DNA from: Datisca glomerata
Taxonomy: Eukaryota; Streptophyta; Magnoliopsida; Cucurbitales; Datiscaceae
Length of the DNA: 64,000 nucleotides
Assembly: GCA_003255025.1 (NCBI GenBank)
Contig: QANY01008140.1
Coordinates: 124,001 to 188,000, forward strand
Direction of reading: 5' to 3'
Under the pieces are notes generated by a model, which had not been told where the DNA came from, made no database searches, and saw only the letters and a program-made list of their open reading frames with translations. A program made the translations under genes and the position numbers. Position 1 is the stretch's first letter. Every line of letters starts with the position of its first letter. Shown one piece after another: positions 24,601-39,600 of this stretch.

Positions 24601-27600
24601 TTATAAACTTCAAGAAGCATAAGAACTGGGTTCATAACAGAATGTCCCAACTCATAAACTGCTCTCTGCGTTTTAGGTTCTGAAGCACAGGCGGCACCAC
24701 GAAGACGCTCAAACAGGGAACTGACCTACAACATGTCCCTAACATTATTGAAGATCAACTATAGTTGTTTATAATAAACCAGTTCTTAAGTTTGAAGATT
24801 CCTTGCTCCTACCAATATTATTTTGTACTTATGAGATAGCTTACCATTAAAATGACATCAGGTTGTTGAGCGAAATCTTTCAAATCCTTCTTACTAGTCA
24901 TTTCTATCAAATATGTTGCTGAATGACCCATAAGGTTTCTTACATACCTTGAGAAATGGAAGATAGCATTAGGCTATACAGCACTACCAAAATCTAAATA
25001 AAGCATGCAGGAAAGGAACCCAATAATCAATACTTACTGGTTTGATTCTTCTGACTTTTTCAGCCCAGAAGCTGAGCGCACTAATGTTTGAGCAAGGGAG
25101 CGCTGAAAACTTGAAAGCAATGGTCATTTACGCAACATGGGAAACTAAAGTCATTGTAGAAAGTGAAAGAAGTTCTTACTTGGTGAGCTATATTTAGAAA
25201 GAACAAAGTCTTTTCATTGACAAAGACGTTGGCTAGGTCATGCCAAGATTCCTGCAGGATATATTATACATCAAGACTTTTACGAGCTCTGACGCGAGTT
25301 CTATATCCTTCATCCAGCTGAAGTTGGAAAGTATGACTAACTAAATATATCAAGGAAAGAAGAAATTCTAGTGTAAAATGAGGTCATGAAAAGCCAGTGA
25401 GCCCTAAATATGGCATGATCAAATGTTTTATAATACAGCTTAGTATATACAAATTGAATTAGACAGATGTTCCTTTAATATACTGCACTTTCACACGACG
25501 ATACACCGTGTGATCATTTGCAACATGGTATCTACCCATTATAGGATATCAATAATTTAAGTTACGTTATTAGACAAGAAATTTAGGACTGTCTGTGTTC
25601 CAACTTTAAGTATTCTAACTTTTTGAGGTCAATCACAAGTTATTCCAATTTTAACTGAAAAACAACTGCGGAAAATGGATTTTGACATACCCGCTCACAA
25701 CATACATATATGTGTGTACACACACATATATGTATATATAACACACAAACACACACACACACACATGTATATAATGTATATATAAGAAATGAAGATTATA
25801 TTACGACTTCACATATTACAAAAAGAGGAAAGAAAATGTCATAAAAACCTCAAAGATCACAATAATTTGACTAAAAGCTTTTAAATATTAATGGATTGTA
25901 GGCTTCCTATTAAAAAAACAATATGGCACTGCCAGTGCAACTTTTCCCAAAATTGGACATTCTGATGAATAATATGTAGATCAAATATGTATAGAGTTTA
26001 TACGCTTATAGCTTGATTTAGTTAAAAGAAATTAGCTGATAAGATTCCTTTGAAAAGAAAATTGTTCGAATACTATGAGTATAAAACTGTTCATATGGTA
26101 TTTCCTTAAACACAACTGATCATCATTCATCATCATGCTATACATAAAAGTGGGGATGTTCGGAAAAACAAGTTTACCCCTCACTTTGTTCTTAAAATTG
26201 GTGATTTGTCCTTTAACTAAAAATGCCACCATAGTAATAGATGACTTAATCGAACAATAATGATCATTTTATATTATAAATTTGATACATAATGGTTACT
26301 CTTATACCTCATACTTATTTATGACTTATCCTAACAATATAATTTTTTCTGGTTTTGATAACGCAGATATCCGGGCTTTTGTCCGACTAATTCCTACAAG
26401 CCCTTGATGTTAAGGATCGGGTAAACCTCCAGTGGTCAATGACCAACTTGAACATGGGGCCTCTGAGGCTTTATAAATTGAGCTACCACCTTTGGATTAT
26501 AACCTAACAATATAATTATAACCTAATTTTGACATATATAGGAATATGGTAAAAGTAACTTTTAGAAACAATTGATATAAGACAAAATAGTTGACAACTA
26601 AAATATGAGAATAAAACAAATGAAATGAATTTATATTTCTCTTGAAAAAATAATCAACAACTAAGAAATATATATTCTATACTTCTATTAATACCCCCAA
26701 TTATTAAAAGACCCATAATGTTCAGCACAGAAAATGGAGGGTCAGAGGTTAGCTAGTAAATGAAATGAATTTCATATTTTAGAAATTAAGAATTTATTGT
26801 ATTCTGATTTTTTCAAAATTTATGAGTATATGCATCAGAAATTGTTTTCTTTTATTACGAAACGAAACTTAAAGGTATAAAGGCTAAGAAAATAGCTTGT
26901 ACAATATATTAAAGAAAATATAGTACGTGTGCAATTACAAAAAGTAAATAGAAATTAGAGACCTCAAAAGTAAACAGTTTGTTTTTTTTCACTTTAAACA
27001 TTTTAAAACTAAATAAATATTATGCTTCGATCCTTCTTCCAATACTTATCCTTTCCTTTTTTTCCCTTCCACTTTTCATTTACACAATAGAATGTGCATG
27101 AAATTGAATGCTTAAGTTATCCTTGTTACTTTTATTTTATAAATTGGTCTCATAATGAATCACACATATTAACAAAAAAGCAAGTTCACATACATTAACA
27201 TATTTTAAAACTATGTATTCACGTGCTTTGCAGGTGTTAAAAAACTAGTATAAAAAAGAAAGAAAAAAGACAAAATGCAACAAGTCAGTGAACATCCTCA
27301 GCTTTCGAAGACGAGCACTGAAAAGTTATTAATTGGAACAAGCTGCAAAAGACTCTTACACCACTTAAGGAATTATATTCACTATAAACTGAGCTGAGAT
27401 TTCAAACTGGGCTATCGACTAGAGTTTTTTCTTTGGACTTGGGATGTGATTGTTAGCAAGGTTTTACTACAGTATGTCATAATTGACAATAAGGCATGAT
27501 AAAAGGAAAAAAATGTCAAGGTATATTTTCCCTTCACAAGGTGAATGCACATGTCACTTACCAGCACAACAAGGTGATTGCATATATGTTTTTGCTGAAC

Positions 27601-30600
27601 AAGTGCATGAAGTAGTTGGTAACAAGTTAGCGCCTGACAAACAAAAATAAAATGCACGTTTAATAGCAATAATTATGAACCAGAAATTAAGCTGTAAAAA
27701 CTGAATCTGCTGATTTCCCATTTTCCAAAGGGTGACTTTCACCTTCTGCTGACCGTTCAGAGGACAATAGATTATAAATCGGGCAAAACTGTGCTGATGG
27801 GAATCCATGCAACACATGATTATTATATAAGAAAATAGCAATTACATGATAAACGCACAGCAATATTCATTCCTAGTCCAACAAATCAGAGAAGATGAAT
27901 TTTGTGTTTGATATTGACTGTCATAATCAGTGTGTTATTTAGCTTTAGAATTTATTACTAGGAAAAGAATGGACCAAAATGCATGACAAAGTACCCAAGT
28001 CTTTCTTGCCATTATGCGAACATACTACTTGCAGGCAGTCCCTTTATTATGTTGGACTGTTGTCCCAAATTGCTTAGATTTGCCCATTCTTTGCTAGTTA
28101 TAAAGTTCTAGTACCTCTCTCCTTAACACCTAGGTTTTAAGGAGTGATTGGGCTAGGCTTTTCAACTTGGTATCAGAGCTTGGTTGGGCCTTTGTTTGTG
28201 CCGCTTTAGTTCGGTTATTTGTCCACTTAGTTCGGATTGTTTGGTATGCTGCTTAGTTCGGCTACCGTGTTGTGGTTCAGGAGGGTGTGTTGAAATGTTA
28301 TCCCACATCGCCTAGATTTGCCCATTCTGTGCTAGTTATAAAGTTCTAGTACCCCTCTCCTTAACACCTAGGTTTTAAGGAGTGACTGTGCTAGGCTTTT
28401 CAACTTATTATACATCTCCTGCATCGAAACACATTAAATTTTGTTTATCTATCCAAATATCTAAAACTATCCCAAAACTCTTACTTGCAAATCTCCCTCT
28501 CCAGGGTAGGACACAAGTGACGTTATGGATATGCGAACAACAATGTCAAGCACAGGTTTTCCCTGATTATGTTCTGCAAAAAAATCAAGCAGAACTTTTT
28601 TGTAGTGAAGCGACTGAAGTTGGGAATTATGTTCTTGATCAAAGTTGCTGCTACCGGTTACAATTGCTCCAGGGTGCATTAAATATGTAGATGACCATCT
28701 TGAAAGGAACCAAACAACCGCCTGCAGAAAGAATTACCTCAGATAAATATAGAGATAGCATGGCTAAAAAACTGGAAATCAGGAGATAGAATATTATTTT
28801 TAATAAGGAACAATAAAACATAATATCACTGATCATACAAAGAAATTCATAACTAAGCACGTTTCAGAAATCTTTTTTATCAATAAGTACATAGGTGAAT
28901 CACTGCTTAACAACATTCCAAGTTTCCAACATAGTTTTACCATTAGAGACTAAAGTGAATCTGCAATACTATGTTGAAGTGTAAGGAGCTTAAGCTAGAA
29001 CTAGATTACTATATATGGACACACACACATATAATATTAGAAGTCATATGAAATGATAAACATTGGACGTTTCAGAGTAAAATTCAGATATTCCAATATC
29101 ACCCTTCTTAACTTGATTGGCAAGAGACAATTGGTTGATTGTTGACATGTACTCTCATATGTACACTGAACCCGTCTATTCGTTTTTAACGTTGAATTTG
29201 AAGTCGCATGATTTGTAATTAAATGTAACTATCTTTTATTAAAGTCTGTTCATTTTCATAATTCATAAAGTGCACTACAAATATGAGCCTATTTGCTCAT
29301 TTCTCAACTAACCATTGTAATGTGGCTTGGCGACCTACATCTGGTATTCCCTCTTGGTGGATAACTTTGGTGATCTTAGCTCCCTTATTTTGTAGAATGT
29401 TCTACGAAATATTTAACAAAGATTTCCAGCAACAATAAAGTGTGATGAGTTCTAGTGCTCTACGCACAAATTCTGCTGTTGAAGTAAGGCCTCCAGTAGA
29501 AGTTGCTGTCGCCAAGGAAGATGAAGGGGAGACCAACCATCAAAGCTCAAGAGTGCCAGTTCTAAAGTCCAAAAGCTAGAGGGAGATAGAGATTAACTAA
29601 TGAAGGTCAAGAGTGCCATTTTTTAGATATCCACTTAGACCATAATAGCAAAGCGATCCAGAAAAAAAATTCCTATTATACGTGATGTTGAATTAGAAAA
29701 CAAAATATAAAGGGTAACTATAGGGTTAAAAAGAATGCTTAAATACCCCACCTCCATAAGACGAGGGCTGAACACTGATACCCTTACTTGTTGATTTAAA
29801 CTCTGCTCGGCGAATTTTATAATTAAGCTACATAGATAAAAACGAGCATCACATAATATGCTTAACTGGAGGCATGATAATTTTTATTCTTCAGAAAGGA
29901 AAATATAAACTTCAGTATGCTATAAGCGACAAAAAATTGGGGCTTCAGTGATTCAAGGGAATGCAAAAGCACAAAATGTCAGCCATAATGTCAAACTTAA
30001 TATATGCAGCCTTAACATTTTAGAAAATAAACGTAGGTAATGGGAAACACTTGTCTCCAGTATCAACAAGTTTGTCTGTCATTAAACCATTAAAGATCCC
30101 ATCATTCAATTTTATTTTGAGCAAAAAAACACAAAACATACATTCATATGATGTGCATGTACTACTCTATTTTGATTAAAAGAATAAAAAGTCTCCTAAT
30201 CATTTGATAAGATTCGTTTACTTTAAAAAATTCTCTCCCAACATGACTAATCATTGAGAGCCAAAAGATGTACTCACAACAATTTAGACAATCTATGGCA
30301 TCCCATCATCGTCACTAAATACGGCCTTCAGGATGGTTTGGACCTAATTTGGTTAGTAGCTATTCATTCAGGAATCCCTAGAAGTTCATTTCGCAAGGTT
30401 TATCCTCTTTTTCTAGTCTTGTTAAGTTCAAAGTTGGCAGGAGTGAGAGTTAGGTTCTGAGAAGATTATTGGGTTGCTCCCACTCCTTTTGTTGTTTCCT
30501 TTTCCTAGACTTTATCGTGTCTCTTCTCTTCGCAATGCTCCCATTAGGTCTTTTTGGTTCGATTCGGATAGAGGCTGGAGTTTTTTATTTCTATAGACAT

Positions 30601-33600
30601 CTCAACGATAGAAGCCAAGGAAAATTCTCCGTCCTTGGGTCTCTTGAGTCTCTTTCTTTTAGGGATTCCACCCCAGATTCGAGAGTTTGGTCTTTGGAGT
30701 CCTATGCTCTCTTTTCCTATAAATTGCATCTTCCCTTCCTCACTTCTTCTCAGCCTAGTGTTTCGTCGTCCATTAGATTGGTTTCTCTTCCTATTAGTTT
30801 GGTTTGGAAGATTAAAGTTCTCAAGAAAGTCCAGTTTTTTTGTTGGTGCTTAGGCCACCGTAAGATCAACTCCTAGGATCAGGTTCAACGTCATCACCCA
30901 AATATGGCGTGCCCTAGCTTTTGTGTCATGTCTGCAAATACAGTGAGGCCTGGACCACCTTTTTATCCACTCCCCGCAGCTAGTTTCTTGTGGAATAAGT
31001 TGATGGAGAAGCTGAAGTTCGTTTGGGCTCCCCAAAATGAGTGGATAGTCTGCTTCAGAGGTGTTTTTCACGCAATTTCCTAGGAAGCGTAAGGCTTTAT
31101 GGAATACCAGGGTCATGGCGATGCTCTGGTGCTTGTGGACGGAAAGAAATAGGAGAAGTTTTAAAGAGTCGTCGGAGGATTTAGTTTCCCTGTGGGAGAA
31201 GTGTCATTTTTGTCTTCTCTCTAGGTGTCTTCTACAAAGTGGTTTAAGAACATTCCTTTCTTTTTTATTAGTGCGGACTGGTTAGCCGCTTGTAAAGGCT
31301 GACTTGTGTTTTGATAGTGGGTTTCTGGTTTCGGTTGGATTGCTCATCCGCTGAGCTTTTTGTTTTTATCCTTTTTTTATTAATACACATATTTTCTTAT
31401 AAAAAAATAAGACAATGTAAAAGCGTGCCCCATGCTTAGATAAAGTAAAAACAAGGTAAATCTTACCACATTCATTTGGTTTATAGACAACAAAAGGAAG
31501 TTTTTAAAATTGATGACTTGGGGAAACGCTCACTTCCAGGAAAAAAAAGGATTTCCTTAGACTCAAATTATTCAAACTAACAATAAATAGGAAGAGAATA
31601 TGTGTTGCGAAAATGTGCTTGGCAGCATTTAAGGCAATATAGAGCAAAATAATCCAAAACTGATTCCATTAAATGAAGACCTTAAAAGTCCTAGAGAGAT
31701 CCAAATGGTAATGGGTCAACTTGGGAGTCATGTATAAAGGCAAAAGATTTGGTGGCAAACTTAATGATAGAAGTGAAATCCTTGACGGAACAATCATATA
31801 GAGTCTAAGAAGGAGAAGACAAAACAATGTGGATGAATTTTAACTTGCACTAGCCCTATAGTAGAGTCTTGACAACATTTGGAGGGGAAAGATTTTCTGT
31901 TCGTCGGACAAAGCCTACAGTTGAGTCGTGATACCATTGGTACCTCACACCTAGAGTAGTGAACTCTGTTACAGTTTCTAGGATATGAGGACTCCTAGAG
32001 TTCTTTCCTGATGTGGGCTTCCAAGGGTTTAAAATTGGTCCTAAGTGGTCGATTAGAATGAGGCTTTGATACCAAACTGATGCAAGAGAAAAATAACAAT
32101 TAGTGATAGACAGAAGGGAAAGAAAGAGATAAATGGGAGGGAGGAAGATAGAAAACGAAAGGAAAATCTGAGTACTGGCCTGTTCAACACTATAAGGGGG
32201 GCTATATACATGAATCCAATTGATGGAAACAAAAAAAACAACTAAAATAAAGAATCTTCGGTAAGTTCATGTCATGCAAATTATGAACCAATTGAATCAT
32301 AATTAGGATGTAGAAATTTGTTCTCTGATCATAGTTCCTTTTCTGCCTCATTAAACTTTTATTACATGTTAATTCAAAAGCACTTTTGGAGCAGATGGTT
32401 GAAACAAGTATTAGAGTTTTTTATAGGAAACAGAAAATATATATTAATAACTAAAAAACGAGTAGGAGCAGGATTTGGAGGATGAGTAATCCACGAAAAA
32501 CTGAAAACTAAACAGAACAAAAACAAAACAGACACTGAAATCCAAATTACACACAACTACATCCATAACAAATTTCATTTATCAAAAAAAGAAGACCAAG
32601 GGGTATCTTAAAAAGTTTCGACTTTGACGACCAAAAAGAAGCCAAAAGAATAATTTTCTTCATAAAATAGATTCATCAGCAACCGTGTCTTCAAAAATTC
32701 TTCCATTTCTCTCTAGCCAAAGGACCCAAAATACTGCAAAGACCGCGTGATACCACAAAACATTTTTCTTTTTATTTCCACCACGGAAATCCAATCTAAT
32801 CAACATCTCCACTGAACAAGACTGCACCCAGCTTAGATCAAACAACAACAACCGATTCCATAACGAAGAAGCTAAAGGACAATGCATAAAAAGATGGTTT
32901 GAACTCTCAAAGTTGCTTTTGCACAAAACGCACCAAGAAGGAGATAAGCACATATAAGGTCTTCTCTTTTGAAGTGTATCAGCAGTACTTACTTTTCCCA
33001 ATACTGAGAGCCATAAAAAAACTTTAACTTTGGAAGGAGAACAAGATTTCCATATTAGAGGAAAAGGGAAGGATTGATGGGAATCCACTTCATTAGAAAA
33101 AAAATTCATAAAGGATTTACAAGAGAAACCCTTGATTTGTCAAGTGCCCACACCTTTTGTCCATCACTTCAGAATTGAAAGAACAGAGAGTTGAGCAAGG
33201 ACAACAAATTAAGATACTCCCCTATTTCTAAATCAGTAAGGTTTCTTCTAAAGGATAAATTCCAAGAGAGTGGAGAATAAGAAAGAATCAAGTCTCCAAC
33301 TTTATTATTATGGTTCAAATAAATTAAAAAAAAGGCTTGGAAAAGAAGCAGAAAAAGCCTTATCACCCAACCATCTATCTTCCCAGAATTTAATTTTCTT
33401 ACCATCACCAAAGTTCAGAGAAACTCCTTTGAAAAAAGACTCAAGTCCTCTAGAAATAAACTTCCAAGGTTTTTTAAAAGAACCACTTACCACTATTAGA
33501 GTCACATCTGTTGGAATGAGTACCATTAATGCTTTTGATAACAGAAACCCACAAAGAATCATTTTCCAAAGGAAACCTCCAAAGCCACTTCCCTAAAAGT

Positions 33601-36600
33601 GCTTTATTCCTAGACAAAAGATTCTCTATGCCCAACCCACCTAGATCCTTGCTTTTAGTAACCTCTTCCCATCTAACTAAGTGATTTTTTCTCCCTTCCT
33701 CAACACCCTCCCAAAAAAAATCTCTCATCAATCTTTCTAAGATGCTAGCTACTTTCGATGGCAATATAAAAATAGACATGTAATAAATAGGGATACTTCT
33801 CAAAACAGTTTGTATCAAAACTAACCTGCCTCCTCTAGAAAAACAGCCTTTTTTCCACCTATCCAATCTTTTCTTCACCTTCTCCAAAATTCCAAAGAAT
33901 TGGGATTACCTCCAAGAGAGAGGCCTAAATATTTTATAGGGCCAGGATCCCACACCACATCCTACAATGTTGGCAAACTTGTTCAAGACTAGATTATTAA
34001 CATTATCCCTGCCACTACACACTTCTCTAAATTAATTTTCAATCCAGAGAGAGAGTAAAACAACTTAACTATGTTCATCAAATTTTCAAACCTCTCTTTA
34101 CTGTTAGGGATAAAAAAGATAGTATCATCTGCAAATTGCAAATAAGCACATCTAATCTATTCCTTCCTATTTTAAAACCCTTTAAAACATCATTATCTAT
34201 ACCTCTCGAAACCAATTTGCTTAAAACATCGACCACTAATGAAAATAAAAAAGGAGATATGGGGTCCCCTTGTCTCAAGGCTCTAGAACCTTTGAATTTT
34301 CCTCTAGGTCTCCCAATAATAATCACTGAAAATTTGACTTGAGTTCAAACAACCCTTTATCCATTTTCTCCAAATCACTCTAAAACCCTTTTTCTCTAAG
34401 ACTAAATCAATAAAATTCCAATGTCGAAGACAATTCCTTCCTTTTTGTTACTTCTATAATCCTCAATAATCTCTTTTGCCACCAGCACCATATCCAAAAT
34501 CTGTCTATCTCTAACAAAAGCCCCTTGATTTGTAGAAACATTTTCCTCCAAAACTTCTCTTAATCTAGCAGCCAACACCTTGCCAGGATCTTGTAAATGC
34601 TGCAAACTAAGCTTATAGGTCTGAATTCAACCAATCTCATTGCTTTTAATTTCTTTGGGATTAGGCAAATGAAAGTTGCATCGTTACATGCATTCACTGC
34701 TCCGTTACTGTGAAATTCATGAAAAACTTTCATCACATCCAACTTGAGAATATCCCAACACTCTTGAAAAATAGTCATTGTGAAGCCATCAGGACCTGGT
34801 GATTTATCTCAATTCATTCCATAACTGCCCTTTTGACCTCTTCTTCGTCAAATTGCCTTTCAAGCCACAACCTGCTTTCTGAAGAGATTGGAGCCCAATC
34901 CAGGCCCAAAATGTCAAAAAATTTCTTCTCTTTTTCTGAATAAAGATCCTGAAAAATAGTCATTGTGAAGCCATCGGGACCTGGTGATTTATCTCAATTC
35001 ATTCCATAACTGCCCTTTTGACCTCTTCTTCGTCAAATTGCCTTTCAAGCCACAACCTGCTTTCTGAAGAGATTGGAGCCCAATCCAGGCCCAAAATGTC
35101 AAAAAATTTCTTCTCTTTTTCTGAATAAAGATCCTGAAAAAATCTCAAAAGTTCCTTAACAATAACTTCTTCCTCCTCCAGAATAGATCCACACAACTAA
35201 CTTATTCACCAACTTTTTAATTTTCCTCCCACTTGCTATTCTATGTAACATCTTTGAATTATTTTCCCAATCCTTAATCCAATCAATTTTTGCCTTCTAC
35301 TTCCAAGAAATTTCTTCCCAAGATATGACCTTCACCAATCTTATTTTTAACTCATCCCTCTCTGATCTTAGCTCCAGACTACCATGATCTAAAATCTCCA
35401 TATCATCTAACTCCTTAATTTTGGAAAAAATAATAGCTCTTTTTTCAAAACCTATGTTTCCAAACACCACTTTATTCCATTCTCTGAAATTCTTTTTCAG
35501 ATGATCAAGCTTCCTTGCAAATTTATATCCTTCCCATCTAAAGTTTTGAGGCTCCTCCCACCATCTTCTAACACAATCTTTGAAAGTACCATGATTTACC
35601 CACATATTCTCGAATCTAAAACACAATAATATCTAAGATAATTGAACAATGATCAGTGACCCTAGATTAGGCTTCTTGCCTCGCATTTAAGAATATATCC
35701 TCCCAACCAATGGTAAAAAGAAATCTATCAATTTTGCTGCAAACCAATCTCTCCCTCAAATTTGACCACGTAAATTCTGCATTATGTAATCTAATATCCC
35801 TCAGTTCAGACTCTTAGATAAAGCTATCAAAGCTTCTCATGCTTCTAGTGACCCTATTGACCCCCATTTTTCAGATTGAAATCTAACCACGTTAAAATCA
35901 CCACTAAGACACCTATTAGGACTACATAAACCATTCAAAGCTGCTAACTCCTCCCAAAACCAGTTTCTAATGCTACATCTATTCGGACCATAAATGCTAG
36001 AAAAGCATCACTCAACACCATCAGAGTTTCTAAACTTGACTGACACAGAAAACTCACCCAAGACAAACTCCACAGCATTTAAAATTCTCACATCCCAAAC
36101 TACAACTATCACCCCTCCTCTTCCTATAGAAGGAATAAACGACCAATTTTTAAATCTCTTTCCCCAAATGCTATTCATCATCCTCCCATCTATATCTTCC
36201 AACTTAGTCTCCTGTAGAGAAACTAGATCAGGATTTTCTTTCAAAATGACATCCCTAACAATTTTCCTCTTTTTAGGACACCCTAACCCCCTCACATTCC
36301 AACTAAGAATCTTCATAAAAACTGTATAGCCTTAAAAAACACGCGAACAAAATGTAAACAGAACTACTTCGGTACTACTTCCACATTTAGCTTAGAAAGT
36401 AGAATCTGGAACAGCTCCCATTCCTCACCCAATATCTCTCTAATTCTTGCAAAATCCTTAATTCTAAACCCCTCATCTTATGTTAAATTTCTATCATCAA
36501 AAGCATTTACGTTCTCACTCTTACGAGTTTCCTCTAAATTACTGCTTCTGTTTTCTTTTAAAGAATCTTGAAAAGATATTTCATTTTGACCTAAATTTTC

Positions 36601-39600
36601 TCTCAATGGCCTTCTAGAGAGGATTTAGAAGAAATCTCATTCAAGTCAGAATTGTTCTCTCCAAAAAAAGGTTCGGTGAAAAGATTAGAGGATGAGATTT
36701 TTAGAAGTTCTCCTTCCTCAATTCAATTTTTTTCCAGGCTATTAGTGGAAAAGCGTACCTTTTGTCAATTACCTTTATCCGGAGAATACCTCTCTATGGC
36801 TTTCCCAATCTTCTTCGATAAGCATATCATTAACCGAGTCCCCCATTTCGGAAACTTCTTTATCAACTTCCGAATCTATGCTCTCTTTATCTTCTAAATG
36901 GTGGCTATCTTCATCATCAAAATATTGGTTTAGCAGACTTCTCCATTTTTTTCTATAATAAGTCGAACCATTAAATCTGGACATGTCATTCCTCAAATCC
37001 TTGTTTCGTCTCTTCTTCTTGGGTGTTTGCTGAAAATTTATTTTTGGGTTTTCCCCTTCATTTTTATCATTATTCACCTTCTTTTTTCAGCCCCATTGGG
37101 CTCTCCCAGTCCCTGTAAAGGTATTAGCCCATTTGATTTTCCATTTGAATTGAATTTGTTCAAATGTTCCAATTCTGAGTCTGAGATTGCATTTCTGGAA
37201 TTATCTTTTCCTTCATTAATGTTGACTTTTCCCAATCTTTTCACATCTGCCCAAATAGTTAATGCACGTACTTTTAGATTTTCAAAGCTTCGCCTCTTCA
37301 AATTCCCCTTGTCCCTTTCCACATATCCATGCTCCATCATTTCTTCTTTATTATGATTTAAGTGTCCTCTCAATCCACCACCTGCCACTATGTCTCTTTC
37401 CATATATCCATGCATCATCATTTCTTCTTTGCCATAATCTTGATTTAGGTGTCTTCTCAGACTGCCACCTGTCCCACCAGCATTAAAAATTCCCACATCA
37501 TCATCTTCTTCAGCTCTTCTCTGCAATTTTTGGCTGACTTCTCTTGCCGAACTGTTTTTAATTTTTTGTCCTTGCATACTATTTCTTTTCTCCAAATATT
37601 GGTTTTGAAATTTCTTGAACAGGATTTAAGCCTATCAGGAAAGTGTCTCCCAGGACTGACCATTTCATTACCGCGGGAATAAACCCAGAAGCTAGACCCT
37701 TAACATTTATCTTTGCATATCATAACTCTATAAATTTGAGGGTTTCATGAGCAATTTCTACCGAGCCTCCACATTCTCTTCCAATCATCTCAAAGAAATT
37801 TTCATTCCATAAAGCAAATTGAGCTCCTTGCACTTCAATCCAACCACCATTACATGCTCTTCTTTCAGTTTTGCAGTTTATTGTCCATTTCCAATGTTCA
37901 AGTTTCACTGGAATCTGTTCTTTCCTCAAAATTTCTCCAAACCGAACCACTTCCTCAGCATGTCTCTTATTTCTACAAAAAAACAGAGCTTTATTATCCA
38001 AAAAAGATGAAGGTACAGGCCAAAATTTAGCTTGCATCTTAACATCTTTTGTGTTTCCCACCAATTATATCTTGTATCTTCTCGAACACAATCAATAGCT
38101 TTCAACCATTTTCCAAATATATCATCCTCCCTCTCCTTTTTAAACTTCTCGTAATCAGAGATACAACCACAACCTTCATAACAATTTTGAGGTGACTTCA
38201 GTGCTTCAGCATAGGATCCATTTGTAAGAACCTCTCATTTTATTCCTTCCTTAAAGCTGATTTCTTTTTTATCTTTCCACCCTCGACTACCACTATACTC
38301 TGCCTCCAAAATACTTACAAAAGTATACCACCCTTCTTGATTTCTACCTTCTGGAATAATCAAGTTGTTTTTCCATCCGTCATTTGGATATTTCGTGATC
38401 ACAATCCTCCTTCCTCTATCACTTCCTACTGTCTCTACCATAAGAAAAAAAACTATTTCCTTGGATCTTTCTAAAAGCAAACTTACCCTCCTTTGGCCAA
38501 ATTAAACTCGTCATCTCCTTTTTCAGTTTCCCTGTTGTCTCCAAATCTAAATTGAAGTTGAAGCTTTCTATTATGGACTTGTTCTGAAAAGAGATTGTAG
38601 TACATTTCTCCCTTCTTAATTCTTTTTATTTGAAAACTCTTCTCCTCTACTTTTAGTTGAAAAACCCAACCCGATCACTCCTTAAACCTAGGCGTTAAGG
38701 AGAGGGATACTAGAACCTTATAACTAGTACAGAATAGGCAAGTCTAGCTGATGTGGAACAATATTCCAACACATTTTCCTGGCCCACAACACGGTAGCCG
38801 AACTAAACAGCATACCAAACAATCCGAACTAAGCGGCAAAGAACCGAACTAAAGCGGCACAAACAAAGGCCCAACCAAGCTCTGATACCAAGTTGAAAAG
38901 CCCAGCCCAATCACTCCTTAAAACCTAGGTGTTAAGGAGAGAGGTACTAGAGTCTTATAACTAGTACAAAATGAGCAAGTTTAGGCGATGTGGGACAACA
39001 TTCCAACACATTTTCCTGGCCCACAACACGGTAGCCGAACTAAGCAGCATACCAAACAATCCGAACTAAGCGGACAAAGAACCGAACTAAAGCGGCACAA
39101 ACAAAGGTTCAACCAAGCTCTGATACCAAGTTGAAAAACCCAAACCGATCACTCCTTAAAACCAAGGCGTTAAGGAAAGGGGTACTAGAACCTTATAACT
39201 AGCACAGAGTGGACAAGTCTAGACGATGTGGGATAACATTGCAACACACCTTCCTGGCCCACAACACGGTAGCCGAACTAAGCAGTATACCAAACAATCC
39301 GAACTAAGCGGACAAAGAACCGAACTAAAGCGGCACAAACAAAGGCCCAACCAAGCTCTGATACCAAGTTCAAAGCCTAGCCCGATCACTCCTTAAAACC
39401 AAAGTACTAAGGAGAGGGGTACTAGAGCCTTATAACTAGCACAGAATGGACAAGTCTAAGCGATGTGAGACAACATTCTAACACACCCTTCTGGACCACA
39501 ACACAGTAGCCGAACTAAGCAGCATACCAAACAATCCGATCTAAGCGGACAAAGAACCAAACTAAAGCGGCACAAACAAAGGCCCAACCAAGCTCTGAAA

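Noticed and set aside
26345..26502. tRNA gene
   Set aside because: Only box-like motifs remain, no cloverleaf is possible, and the 15-bp target duplication and A-rich tail show a SINE.
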